The notes under the pieces are model-generated. The model did not search any database. It was not told the DNA's origin and saw only the letters and a list, made by a program, of their open reading frames with translations. From Frankia sp. AgB32 (GTDB lineage Bacteria; Actinomycetota; Actinomycetes; Frankiales; Frankiaceae), in contig NZ_JALKFX010000025.1 in assembly GCF_023243045.1 (NCBI RefSeq), forward strand, positions 1 to 51,962: a stretch of 51,962 nucleotides of DNA. The letters run 5' to 3'. This document shows, piece by piece, positions 23,954 through 31,493 of this stretch (position 1 is the first letter of the stretch; each line of letters opens with the position of its first letter). The position numbers and the translations under genes were made by a program.

Positions 23954-25201
23954 TCAGCCGCGCGCGGCGAGGACCGGGTCGAATCCGGCGAGCGGATCCT
24001 CCTGGCAGGCGCTCACCGGCGGCCGTGCCGGCGCCAGAGTGCTGGGGGCCGGGCCGATCGTCACCGGGACCGGACCGCTCCCGCGGCGGCCGGAACGTCC
24101 CGGCCGGGAGTGGTCGACGGACGGGCGCGGCGGGGCGACGTCGCCGCGGGCGAGCAGCGCGTCGACGCCGTGGCCGACGACGCATTCGGGGTCGGGGCCG
24201 TCCAGTGGCAGGCCGGTGAAGAACTTCGCCGCCATACAGCCGCCGCGACACGAGTCGAAGTGCCCGCAGGACGCGCACGCCCCGGCGGACTGCGGTTCGC
24301 GCAGCGCCGCGAACAGCTCCGAGGTCCGCCACACCGAGGTGAACCCGCCGGTGTCGCGCACGTTGCCGGCGAGGAACTCCTCGTGGATGGCGAACGGGCA
24401 GGCGTAGACGTCCCCGACCGGGTCGATCAGGCACACCACCCGGCCGGCGCCGCACAGGTTCAGCCCGGGCAGGGCCTCGCCGTAGGCGGACAGGTGGAAG
24501 AACGAGTCGCCGGTGAGCACCTGCTCCCCCGAGGCGACCAGCCAGTCGTAGAGCTCACGCTGCTGGTCGGCGGTGGGGTGCAGCTCGTCCCAGACGTCGG
24601 CGCCGCGCCCCGAGGGGCGCAGCCGGGTCAGGCGCAGCTGGGCGCCGTAGCGCGCGGCGATCGCGGCGAAGCCGTCGAGCTGGCCGATGTTGTGCCGGGT
24701 CGCGACGACGGACAGCTTGAACCCGCGGAACCCGGCGGCGGCGAGGTTCTCCATCGCCCGGATCGCGGTGTCATACGAGCCGGGGCCGCGCACGGCGTCG
24801 TTGACGTCGGCGGTGGCGCCGTCGAGGGAGATCTGGACGTCGACGTAGTCGCTGGCGGCCAGGCGCGCGGCGATCTCGGGGGTGATGCGCACGCCGTTGG
24901 TGGAGAACTTCACCCCGACGTGGTGGGCGGTGGCGTAGTCGACGAGTTCCCAGAAGTCCGGGCGGATCGTCGGTTCGCCGCCACCGATGTTGACGTAGAA
25001 CACCTGGAGCCGTTCGAGCTCGTCGATGACGGCCTTGCACTCCTCCGTCGACAGCTCCCGGGGGTCGCGGCGCCCGGAGCTGGACAGGCAGTGCCGGCAG
25101 GCGAGGTTGCAGGCGTAGGTGAGTTCCCAGGTCAGGCAGATCGGCGCGGCCAGGCCGCGGGCGAAGTGGTCGACGAGACGCGCCGGGGCTGCGGTGCTCA
25201 C
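23954..25201 (-). CDS. mftC: Mycofactocin radical SAM maturase MftC
   Basis: A 415-residue radical SAM/SPASM enzyme. The [4Fe-4S] cluster motif is Cys31-Cys35-Cys38 (ACNLACRHC), followed by VNIGGGEPTIRPDFWELVDY (GGE motif) and a Cys-rich SPASM region (NLCGAGRVVCLIDPVGDVYA, GACASCGHFDSCRGGCMAAK). MftC oxidatively decarboxylates the C-terminal Tyr of MftA and then forms a Val-Tyr crosslink. The GTG start overlaps the mftB stop (GTGA). A Pro/Ser-rich C-terminal tail of about 60 residues follows the conserved domain. mftD, mftE and mftF are not adjacent. Confidence 0.93.
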   Translation of the reverse strand: MSTAAPARLVDHFARGLAAPICLTWELTYACNLACRHCLSSSGRRDPRELSTEECKAVIDELERLQVFYVNIGGGEPTIRPDFWELVDYATAHHVGVKFSTNGVRITPEIAARLAASDYVDVQISLDGATADVNDAVRGPGSYDTAIRAMENLAAAGFRGFKLSVVATRHNIGQLDGFAAIAARYGAQLRLTRLRPSGRGADVWDELHPTADQQRELYDWLVASGEQVLTGDSFFHLSAYGEALPGLNLCGAGRVVCLIDPVGDVYACPFAIHEEFLAGNVRDTGGFTSVWRTSELFAALREPQSAGACASCGHFDSCRGGCMAAKFFTGLPLDGPDPECVVGHGVDALLARGDVAPPRPSVDHSRPGRSGRRGSGPVPVTIGPAPSTLAPARPPVSACQEDPLAGFDPVLAARG

Positions 25202-25584
25202 GCTGGTTTCCCCTCGACGATCATGTGGGACGCGGCGAGGGTCGCCAGCGCCCGCTGGTAGCGGTCGAGCTGGGCTGCGGGCAGGCCCGCCGCGGCGGCC
25301 GCGGCGCGCGCGCTGGGATGCGCGGGCAACGCCTGGACCAGCGCGAGCAGACCCGGCTCCTTGAGGAACGACAACCGGCGGGTGCCGAAGTGGTAGAGCA
25401 GTGCGCCGAACGCCTCGGGCCGCACGGATACCTGCGGGTGCAGCTGCCACGCCCGGTCCAGATCGAACCCGGTGCCACCGGTGCCCGTGTCCCCGGAACC
25501 GGCCGCGGGATCCCCGGGCGCGGGCCCGCCGGCAGCCGGGCCGGCGGGCCGCTCGGGGGAAACGGCGCTCAGTAGACGCCGCAC
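25198..25584 (-). CDS. mftB: Mycofactocin RRE chaperone MftB
   Basis: A peptide-binding protein of about 128 residues carrying MftA to MftC. The conserved part is FDLDRAWQLHPQVSVRPEAF, GALLYHFGTRRLSFLKEPGL and YQRALATLAASHMI, a PqqD-like RRE fold. Before it lies an unusual Gly/Pro-rich stretch of about 35 residues. The only in-frame start after the upstream shadow sequence is the GTG at 25584, which overlaps the end of mftA by 16 bases; a CTG nearer the mftA stop is the alternative. Confidence 0.85.
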   Translation of the reverse strand: MRRLLSAVSPERPAGPAAGGPAPGDPAAGSGDTGTGGTGFDLDRAWQLHPQVSVRPEAFGALLYHFGTRRLSFLKEPGLLALVQALPAHPSARAAAAAAGLPAAQLDRYQRALATLAASHMIVEGKPA

Positions 25585-25706
25585 ATGCCGTCGATGGAGA
25601 CCTCCTCGACGAGGAGGTCGGCGACGATGGCGTCCGCGGCGTCGTCGGACGCGGCGGGCACCGCCTCGGTGACCTGGTCGACCTGCTCGAGCACGGACGG
25701 CTCCAC
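25569..25706 (-). CDS. mftA: Mycofactocin precursor peptide MftA
   Basis: A 45-residue precursor ending IDGMCGVY, matching the conserved MftA C-terminus whose final Val and Tyr become the mycofactocin core. The leader is acidic (AVPAASDDAADAIVADLLVE). The GTG at 25706 follows AGGGAG by six bases and gives a peptide of normal length; the frame extends further upstream without a ribosome-binding site. mftB and mftC follow in the same operon. Confidence 0.92.
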   Translation of the reverse strand: MEPSVLEQVDQVTEAVPAASDDAADAIVADLLVEEVSIDGMCGVY

Positions 25707-25783
25707 GGCAACTCCCTGGATCTGCGCACGGCTGGGTGGCGGAGAACGGGCTGGCGTGCCTGCTCCCCGCTGGAAGACTGTAA

Positions 25784-25798
25784 TGGCACCCAGTGCCA
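25784..25798. promoter_or_regulatory. Palindromic operator-like site upstream of mftA
   Basis: TGGCAC-CCA-GTGCCA has perfect 6-bp arms and sits 78-92 bases before the mftA start, in a less GC-rich patch that probably holds the promoter. In mycobacteria mft clusters are repressed by the TetR-type MftR; no mftR gene is present here, so the regulator is unknown. Confidence 0.5.
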
Positions 25799-25893
25799 AA
25801 GAAAAGCTGTTTCTGGTCCACCAGGGAGGCGAACACGGTCGCCGACCGCCCTACCCTCACTCACCGTCACCGGGTTGCGTGGGAGGGGGCGCG

Positions 25894-25947
25894 TGTGGGT
25901 CCCTCTGGGCGACATTTCAGGCGGGAATCCGACCGCAGGGACCCACA
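25894..25947. repeat. 11-bp inverted repeat with a 32-base loop
   Basis: TGTGGGTCCCT (25894-25904) is exactly complementary to AGGGACCCACA (25937-25947). It lies in the 370-base gap between the prenyl transferase stop (26080) and mftA. It could be the terminator of the former or part of a longer mft leader RNA; no known riboswitch class is recognised. Confidence 0.55.
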
Positions 25948-26079
25948 TTGCCGCCTTCCCCTGCGGACACCCCCGCCACGGTCACGCCCCGCGACCGATC
26001 CTCCGCCAGCGGACGGGACCAGCCCCGACCAGGCGAAGGCGCTCGATCTGGCCCCCAGGTGCGCGCGAGTGGCGTGCCC

Positions 26080-26856
26080 TCAGCTGCCGTGGCGGCGTTC
26101 GCGGGCGGCGAAGCTGCGCAGCGCCCGCAGGAAGTCGATCTCCCGGAACGCCGGCCAGTACGCCTCGCAGAAGTACAGCTCCGAATAGGCGCTCTGCCAC
26201 AGCAGGAAGTTCGACATCCGCTGTTCGCCGGAGGTGCGGATGACCAGGTCCGGGTCGGGCTGGCCGGCGGTGTAGAGGTGGCGGGCGATGTCGTCCATGG
26301 TCAGCGAGGCGGCGGCGTCGGCGAGGGAGTCCCCCGCCTCGGCGCGTTCGTGCAGGTGCTCACGCAGCGCCTCGATGACTTCCTGGCGCCCGCCGTAGCC
26401 GACGGCGAGGGTGACGTGGAAGCCGGTGGCGCAGTCCCGGGTCGTCTCGACGGCGTCCTTGAGGACCCGGGCGGTCGAGTCGGGCAGCACGTCGAGCATC
26501 CCGGCGAGGTGGACCTGCCAGCGCGCGTCGGGCCGGGCGAGCCGGTCGGAGACGACCTGCTCGATGACGCCCATCAGGAACGCGACCTCGGTGTCGTCGC
26601 GGCGCTGGAGGTTCTCCGTCGAGCAGACGAACACGGTGACGTGGCGGATGCCGACCGCCTCGCACCACGACAGCACGTCCTCGGCGTGCTCGGCGCCGTA
26701 GCGGTGGCCGAGGCTGGGGTTGGCCATGCCCATCTCGCGGGCCCACCGGCGGTTGCCGTCCATGACGAGCCCGACGTGGGTCGGCAGCGGGCCGGTCATG
26801 ACCGCGCGGCGCAGCCGCCGGGTGTAAAGCGCGTAGAGGGGGCCGCCGAGCGCCAT
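26080..26856 (-). CDS. Isoprenyl transferase (cis-prenyl diphosphate synthase, UppS family)
   Basis: A soluble enzyme of 258 residues condensing IPP onto an allylic diphosphate in Z configuration. LVMDGNRRWAREMGM contains the catalytic Asp and pyrophosphate-binding Asn/Arg; FVCSTENLQR, then LVIRTSGEQRMSNFLLWQ and AYSELYF are the other family boxes. Actinobacteria often have several copies making C15 to C50 products; the chain length cannot be told here, so it may be a specialised short-chain form rather than the housekeeping UppS. The ATG at 26856 follows GGGAAGG. Divergent from the phosphodiesterase gene. Confidence 0.9.
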   Translation of the reverse strand: MALGGPLYALYTRRLRRAVMTGPLPTHVGLVMDGNRRWAREMGMANPSLGHRYGAEHAEDVLSWCEAVGIRHVTVFVCSTENLQRRDDTEVAFLMGVIEQVVSDRLARPDARWQVHLAGMLDVLPDSTARVLKDAVETTRDCATGFHVTLAVGYGGRQEVIEALREHLHERAEAGDSLADAAASLTMDDIARHLYTAGQPDPDLVIRTSGEQRMSNFLLWQSAYSELYFCEAYWPAFREIDFLRALRSFAARERRHGS

Positions 26857-27199
26857 GTGCACCTTCCCGCCGCCGGTCTCCACGGACCGCGGCGGACCAG
26901 CCACCGCGGTCGGCCACGACATGACCGTGATGGGTGACGATACCCGCAGTTGGCCGGGACCCGCGCGCCCACCGCCCGCGGCGGATCAGGTACCGGGCAG
27001 TGTCGTGGTCGCGGCGCTGCCATCGGTGAACGCGGTGGCCCGCCAGAGGTCCTCCCAGGCCGGCGGTGACGTTCACCGAGCCGTAGACGCGGCGACCACG
27101 GCGGGTAAGACCCGGTGCCCCTGGTCGCCACCTGGACCCGCTTGGCTGGTCGGGCGCCCACGCGCGGCGACGATCGCCGCCGGGCACGCTGGAGGAGCC
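26857..27199. other. Divergent promoter region
   Basis: About 340 bases separate the divergent prenyl transferase and phosphodiesterase genes. No open frame with a good start or domain signal was found. It must hold both promoters, but no clear -10/-35 pair stands out. Confidence 0.5.
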
Positions 27200-28348
27200 G
27201 TGGACCGCCGCCAGGTACTCGCGGGCCTTGCCGTCGCACCGCTGACCGCCGCCCCGCTGGCCGTCGCCGGACCGGCCCTGGCCGCCGGTTCGGCGCCTCG
27301 GCGCACCACCCTGGTCATCGGTCATCGGGGTGCGGCCGGCTACCGCCCGGAACACACCCTGGCCTCCTACGAGCTCGGTGCCCGCCTCGGCGCGGACTTC
27401 ATCGAACCCGATCTCGTCCCGACGAAGGACGGGGTGCTCGTCGCCCGGCACGAACCGGAGATCGGCGGGACGACGAACGTCGCCGACCATCCCGAGTTCG
27501 CCGCCCGCCGCAGGACCGTCTCCCTCGACGGCACGGCGACCACCGGCTGGTTCACCGAGGACTTCACCCTGGCAGAGCTGAAGACGCTGCGGGCCAGGGA
27601 GCGTCTGCCCGACGTCCGCCAGGAAAACTCCATGTACGACGGGCTGTTCGAGATCCCGACGTTCACCGAGGTCCTCGAGCTGCGGGCGCGGCTGTCCCGG
27701 GAACTCGGGCGGGAGATCGGCGTCTACCCGGAGACCAAGCACCCGACGTACTTCGCCAAGGCCGGTCTGCCACTGGAGCAGCGCCTGCTCGACACACTCG
27801 GCCGGTACGGGCTCAACCGCGCCGACGCGCCGGTGTTCGTGCAGTCCTTCGAGACGACGAACCTCGCCGAGCTGCGCACACTGGGCCTGCGCACCCGGGT
27901 CGTGCAGCTGCTGTCCGCCACCGGCGCGCCGTTCGACCTGGTCGCCGCCGGGGACAGGCGGACCTACGCGGACCTGGTCACCCCGGCCGGGCTGCGGGCC
28001 ATCGCCGTGTACGCCACCGGCATCGGACCGGACAAGCTGCAGGTCATCCCGAAGAACCCCGACGGGACCCTCGGCCGGGCGACATCGCTGGTCACCGACG
28101 CGCACGCCGCCGGCCTGCTGCTGCACCCCTACACGTTCCGCGCGGAGAACAGCTTCCTGCCGAAGGACTACCAGCGCGGCACCGCGCCGAACGACTTCGG
28201 CCGCGCGATCGACGAGCAGGTCGCCTACCTGCAAGCCGGGATCGACGGGCTGTTCACCGACCAGGCGGACATCGGGGCGCTGGCCCGCGCCGTCGCCGCC
28301 GGGCAGTCGATCGCCGCCACCCCGCCGGGTCCGCACCCGGCCTCCTGA
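27200..28348 (+). CDS. Secreted glycerophosphodiester phosphodiesterase (GlpQ-type)
   Basis: A 382-residue enzyme that hydrolyses glycerophosphodiesters to glycerol 3-phosphate and an alcohol. The N-terminus MDRRQVLAGLAVAPLTAAPL (GTG-initiated) has a twin-arginine-like motif and hydrophobic core ending in an Ala-rich cleavage region, so it is probably exported by Tat. The catalytic HRGAAGYRPEHT and the metal ligands in IEPDLV and VARHEPEIGG match the periplasmic GlpQ group, as does the large insertion at about 95-140. The GTG at 27200 follows GGAGGAG. The gene ends 33 bases before the poly-G junction. Confidence 0.9.
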   Translation: MDRRQVLAGLAVAPLTAAPLAVAGPALAAGSAPRRTTLVIGHRGAAGYRPEHTLASYELGARLGADFIEPDLVPTKDGVLVARHEPEIGGTTNVADHPEFAARRRTVSLDGTATTGWFTEDFTLAELKTLRARERLPDVRQENSMYDGLFEIPTFTEVLELRARLSRELGREIGVYPETKHPTYFAKAGLPLEQRLLDTLGRYGLNRADAPVFVQSFETTNLAELRTLGLRTRVVQLLSATGAPFDLVAAGDRRTYADLVTPAGLRAIAVYATGIGPDKLQVIPKNPDGTLGRATSLVTDAHAAGLLLHPYTFRAENSFLPKDYQRGTAPNDFGRAIDEQVAYLQAGIDGLFTDQADIGALARAVAAGQSIAATPPGPHPAS

Positions 28349-28380
28349 ACCGCCGCCAGGTGAGGGCGGCGTGGTGTGGT

Positions 28381-28445
28381 GGGGGGGGGGGGGGGGGGCC
28401 GGCCCCGGGGGGGGCCCGGGGGGGGGGGGGGGGCGCCCCCCCCGG
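28381..28445. other. Poly-G/poly-C low-complexity junction, probable assembly defect
   Basis: The stretch holds runs of 18 G, 8 G, 17 G and 8 C with little else. It truncates the glycosyltransferase frame on one side and follows the phosphodiesterase stop on the other. Such runs are not seen elsewhere in the window except a short C-run at its very end. I read it as a low-quality join or sequencing artefact, possibly hiding missing DNA. Confidence 0.75.
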
Positions 28446-29418
28446 CGCGGCCGGAGGCCATCCCCTCCAGGCCGGCGATCGAGAAACTCTCGAACCGGCT
28501 GGGCACGACCACCACCCGGGCCTCCTCGTAGGCCTTGACCAGCTCCGGCCGGCTGAGGTGGCCGGTGAACCGGTAGGCGACGCCGAGCTCGACCGCCCGG
28601 CGTTCCAGCCAGGTACCGGTCGGGACGCCGTCGATGACGCCGGACGACTGGCCGGCGAACACGACGGTGGGCGACACCCCGCGTTCCTTGAGCAGCGCGG
28701 CGGCATCGAGGAGCACGTCCAGGCCCTTGCGCCACTCCAGCCGGCCGACGACGAGCATCGTCTGGTCGGTTCCCTGCGGCGGGACGACCTCCGCGTACGG
28801 CGTGCGGTCGAAGGGGTAGGGGATGACGTCGGCGTCGGTCGTCTTCTTCAGCCAGCCGAAGCCACGCAGCGTGGTGACGATCAGCTCGGACGGCGCGGTG
28901 CGGGCGTTGGCGCGCAGCGCGGAGAACCGGTCGATCCGGTCGGCCAGGGCGCCGCGGCCGTGCAGTTTCCCCTCCCGCAGACGGACATCCATCATCGTCG
29001 GCGTGTGCAGGTGGATCACCAACGGGCGGTCCCGCTTCATGGCGACCTGCAGGCCACGGGTCTCACCGTCCTGCGTCTCGATGACGTCCGGGTGCAGGTC
29101 CAGGCGGCGAAGCCAGAACGCGTAGGAGATCGCGAGGACGAACCGCAGGGCGAGGGAGTCACGGGGGTGGTTCGCCCCCTGCATCGGCCGGCCCAGCGGG
29201 CCGAGGAAGCGGCTGACCGGCAGGCGCAGCAGCGGCCGGCGGTGGACCTGGACGCCGTCGTGATCCTCGTCGGTGCGGCGGCGGCCCTGCGCGCAGACGA
29301 TGTGCACCCGGTGCCCCAGGGCAACCAGGGCATGGGCGATGTCATGCGTGTACACCCCCGCCCCATCCCAGATGATCGGCGGGTACTGCTCGCACAAGAA
29401 GACGATCTCCATACCCAT
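28444..29418 (-). pseudogene. GT4-family glycosyltransferase, C-terminus cut off
   Basis: The first 325 residues or so are a good GT-B fold glycosyltransferase: MGMEIVFLCEQYPPIIWDGA and GVYTHDIAHALVALGHRVHI (acceptor domain), then MLVVGRLEWRKGLDVLLDAA and VVVPSRFESFSIAGLEGMAS (donor nucleotide-sugar site). The sequence normally continues GRPVV...G..E. but here turns into Gly/Pro coded by the poly-G run. The last 60-90 residues are therefore missing. Because the break coincides with the suspected assembly defect, the gene may be intact in the organism. Start is ATG at 29418 or the second ATG at 29412. Confidence 0.8.
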
Positions 29419-29697
29419 CCCCCACGGCGACTAACTCCGGCGGGCTCACCTTAGCGCCCGTCAATCGACCGACCACATGGGGTTTCCGCCACTGTGGCCG
29501 CCTCGGCGAGGTCTAACTCGCCTCCGCGGGGCGCACCCCAATCACCACCTGACCTGCACGTTTATTCCTACCTCAGGGTTTTCGCGGGCAGTCTGAGCCC
29601 CGCCGTCGACGATCCCTGGGGGGCGTCGGGCGGACACCGAGCCCACATTTCCGTCGCGGAGCGCGACAATTGTCATCTTACCGTGGTAGCGCAGCGC
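29419..29697. other. Intergenic region without a gene
   Basis: About 280 bases upstream of the glycosyltransferase. Short overlapping frames have no domain signal or ribosome-binding site. It presumably holds the glycosyltransferase promoter. No RNA gene was recognised. Confidence 0.4.
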
Positions 29698-29988
29698 TCA
29701 GGCGGCGCCGGCGGGCCGCCCGACGCCCTCACCGGCGGGCTTCGAAGCGAGGCGTTGCGCACCGTCGCCCACGCTCGGGGCGGGACCGGAGCCCCCCGAC
29801 AGCGGTTCGGCCTGGTCCGCGGGCGCAGGAGAACCAGCGCTACCGGCCAGGGGGTCGCCGCCGGACGGGGTCGAGTGACCCACGGACGGGGGGAAAAGTC
29901 GGTAACGAGGGTCTCGGGTGTCCGGACCGAACCTGGCCGCCACGCCGATCACGGCCGCGAACAGCCCCAGCAGCAGGAGCTCAGGCAT
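29698..29988 (-). CDS. Putative small single-pass membrane protein
   Basis: A 96-residue frame starting MPELLLLGLFAAVIGVAARF (one N-terminal transmembrane helix), then a polar Pro/Ser/Gly-rich tail that looks disordered. It is divergent from the MocR gene at 30069 with an 80-base gap. No family is recognised and the ribosome-binding site is weak, so it may not be a gene. Confidence 0.4.
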   Translation of the reverse strand: MPELLLLGLFAAVIGVAARFGPDTRDPRYRLFPPSVGHSTPSGGDPLAGSAGSPAPADQAEPLSGGSGPAPSVGDGAQRLASKPAGEGVGRPAGAA

Positions 29989-30054
29989 CGTTCGGCCCGC
30001 CCGGGCGGACGAGGTCAGTGGCGGGTAGCGGCACATCACCCGGAATGAAAGCGC

Positions 30055-30060
30055 TATTAT
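30055..30060 (+). promoter_or_regulatory. -10 element suggesting a leaderless transcript
   Basis: TATTAT ends 8 bases before the ATG at 30069, inside an AT-rich patch. With initiation 6-8 bases after the -10, the transcript would begin at or next to the start codon. No ribosome-binding site precedes the ATG, which agrees. No convincing -35 was found. Confidence 0.5.
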
Positions 30061-30068
30061 CATTCTTC

Positions 30069-31469
30069 ATGGTCAACGATAGCAGTATCGACCGGGTGGT
30101 CAATGAGCTTCGTCGACTCGCGGAAATCGGAGCCGTCGGGGAGAAACTGCCGAGCACCCGGGCCCTGCAGCAACGGCTCGGCGTGGGCCCGGTGACCGTG
30201 CAGCGGGCGCTGGGCCGGCTGGTCGCCGAGGGACGGCTGGTGACCAGGCCCGGAGCGGGCACCTTCATCTCCGCGCGGCCGGCGGTGCAGGTCGGCGACA
30301 CCGACTGGCAGCAGGTCGCGCTCGGCCCGAGCCCCGTGCACTCCGCCGGCGTCGACACGATCTTCCAGGCCGCGGGCGCCACCGGCTTCCAGCTCGGCGC
30401 CGGCTATCTCGACGCGAGCCTGCGGGCGGACGGCCGGCTGTCCGTCGCCGTCAGCCGGGCCGCGCGCCGGCCGGATGCCTGGGCCAGCCCGCCCACCGCG
30501 GGGCTGGCGGAACTGCGCAGCTGGTTCGGCCGCCTGCTCGGCGCCGACCCGGAGAACGTCCTGGTCACCGCGGGCAGCCAGGGTGCGTTGTCGGCGGCGT
30601 TCCGGGCGATCCTGCCCGCCGGTCAGCCGGTGCTGTTCTCGACCCCCACCTACCCCGGCGCGCTCGCCGTCGCCCGCAGCGCGGGGCTGATACCGATCCC
30701 GGTGCCCGGCGACCACGACGGCATCCGGCCCGAACTCCTGCGGAGCGCGTTCGCCCGCAGCTCCGCCCGGCTCCTGGTGATCCAGCCGACCTACGCCAAT
30801 CCGGACGGCAGCGTGCTCGCCGCGTCGCGGCGCGCGGAGGTACTGGAGATCTGTCGGGCCGCCGGGGCGTTCGTCATCGAGGACGACTACGCCCGCTGGC
30901 TCGGCTTCGCCCGCACCCCGCCGCCCCCGCCGTTGTCGCAGGACGACGACCGGGGTCAGGTCATCACGATCGTGTCGCTGACCAAGATTCTCGCGCCGAG
31001 CCTGCGAGTCGGCGCGGTGATCGCCCGCGGCCCGGTGATGAGTCGGATCGCGGCGATGCGGATCGTCGATGACTTCTTCGTCTCCCGCCCGTTGCAGCAC
31101 ACCGCGATCGAGCTGGTCAGCGGGCCCGCGTGGGCGGCGCAACTGCGGTCGGTCGGGACCGCCCTGCAACAGCGGGCGGCAGCGCTCGTCGGCGCGCTCA
31201 CCCAGCACCTGCCCGAGTGTTCGTTCACCGCGCCGCGCGGCGGAGTGAACATCTTCCTGCGGCTGCCCACCGGCGTTGACGACCTCGTGGTCGCCCGCGA
31301 GGCGGGTCGCCTCGGCGTGGCCGTGCTGCCGGGCCGCTACTTCACCATCGGCGAGCAGGCTGGCGCCCACCTGCGGCTGTCCTACGCCGGAATCCGCGCC
31401 GAGGAGATCCCCGCGGCGGTCCGGCTGCTCGCCGAGGCGCTGCGGACAGCCGCCGGGAGCGGGGGCTGA
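30069..31469 (+). CDS. MocR-family regulator (GntR HTH + aminotransferase fold)
   Basis: A 466-residue regulator: GntR winged helix at about residues 5-75 (STRALQQRLGVGPVTVQRAL) joined to a fold-type I PLP domain. The PLP lysine is in IVSLTKILAPSLRVGAV, and FVIEDDYARWLGFA is the usual PLP-pocket Asp-Tyr motif. The ATG at 30069 has no ribosome-binding site but a -10 box 8 bases upstream, so the mRNA may be leaderless. It is convergent with an MFS exporter; MocR proteins often control a neighbouring transporter, but nothing shows the target here. Confidence 0.88.
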   Translation: MVNDSSIDRVVNELRRLAEIGAVGEKLPSTRALQQRLGVGPVTVQRALGRLVAEGRLVTRPGAGTFISARPAVQVGDTDWQQVALGPSPVHSAGVDTIFQAAGATGFQLGAGYLDASLRADGRLSVAVSRAARRPDAWASPPTAGLAELRSWFGRLLGADPENVLVTAGSQGALSAAFRAILPAGQPVLFSTPTYPGALAVARSAGLIPIPVPGDHDGIRPELLRSAFARSSARLLVIQPTYANPDGSVLAASRRAEVLEICRAAGAFVIEDDYARWLGFARTPPPPPLSQDDDRGQVITIVSLTKILAPSLRVGAVIARGPVMSRIAAMRIVDDFFVSRPLQHTAIELVSGPAWAAQLRSVGTALQQRAAALVGALTQHLPECSFTAPRGGVNIFLRLPTGVDDLVVAREAGRLGVAVLPGRYFTIGEQAGAHLRLSYAGIRAEEIPAAVRLLAEALRTAAGSGG

Positions 31470-31493
31470 CGTCCGGACCGGCTACCGCCGGTG

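Noticed and set aside
25894-25947. Known riboswitch before mftA
   Set aside because: A simple stem with a 32-base loop; no cobalamin, SAM, FMN or other riboswitch consensus could be matched.
26360-28735. 791-codon minus-strand frame spanning the phosphodiesterase gene
   Set aside because: Arg/Gly/Pro-rich shadow translation that crosses the poly-G junction; the plus-strand phosphodiesterase is clearly the real gene.
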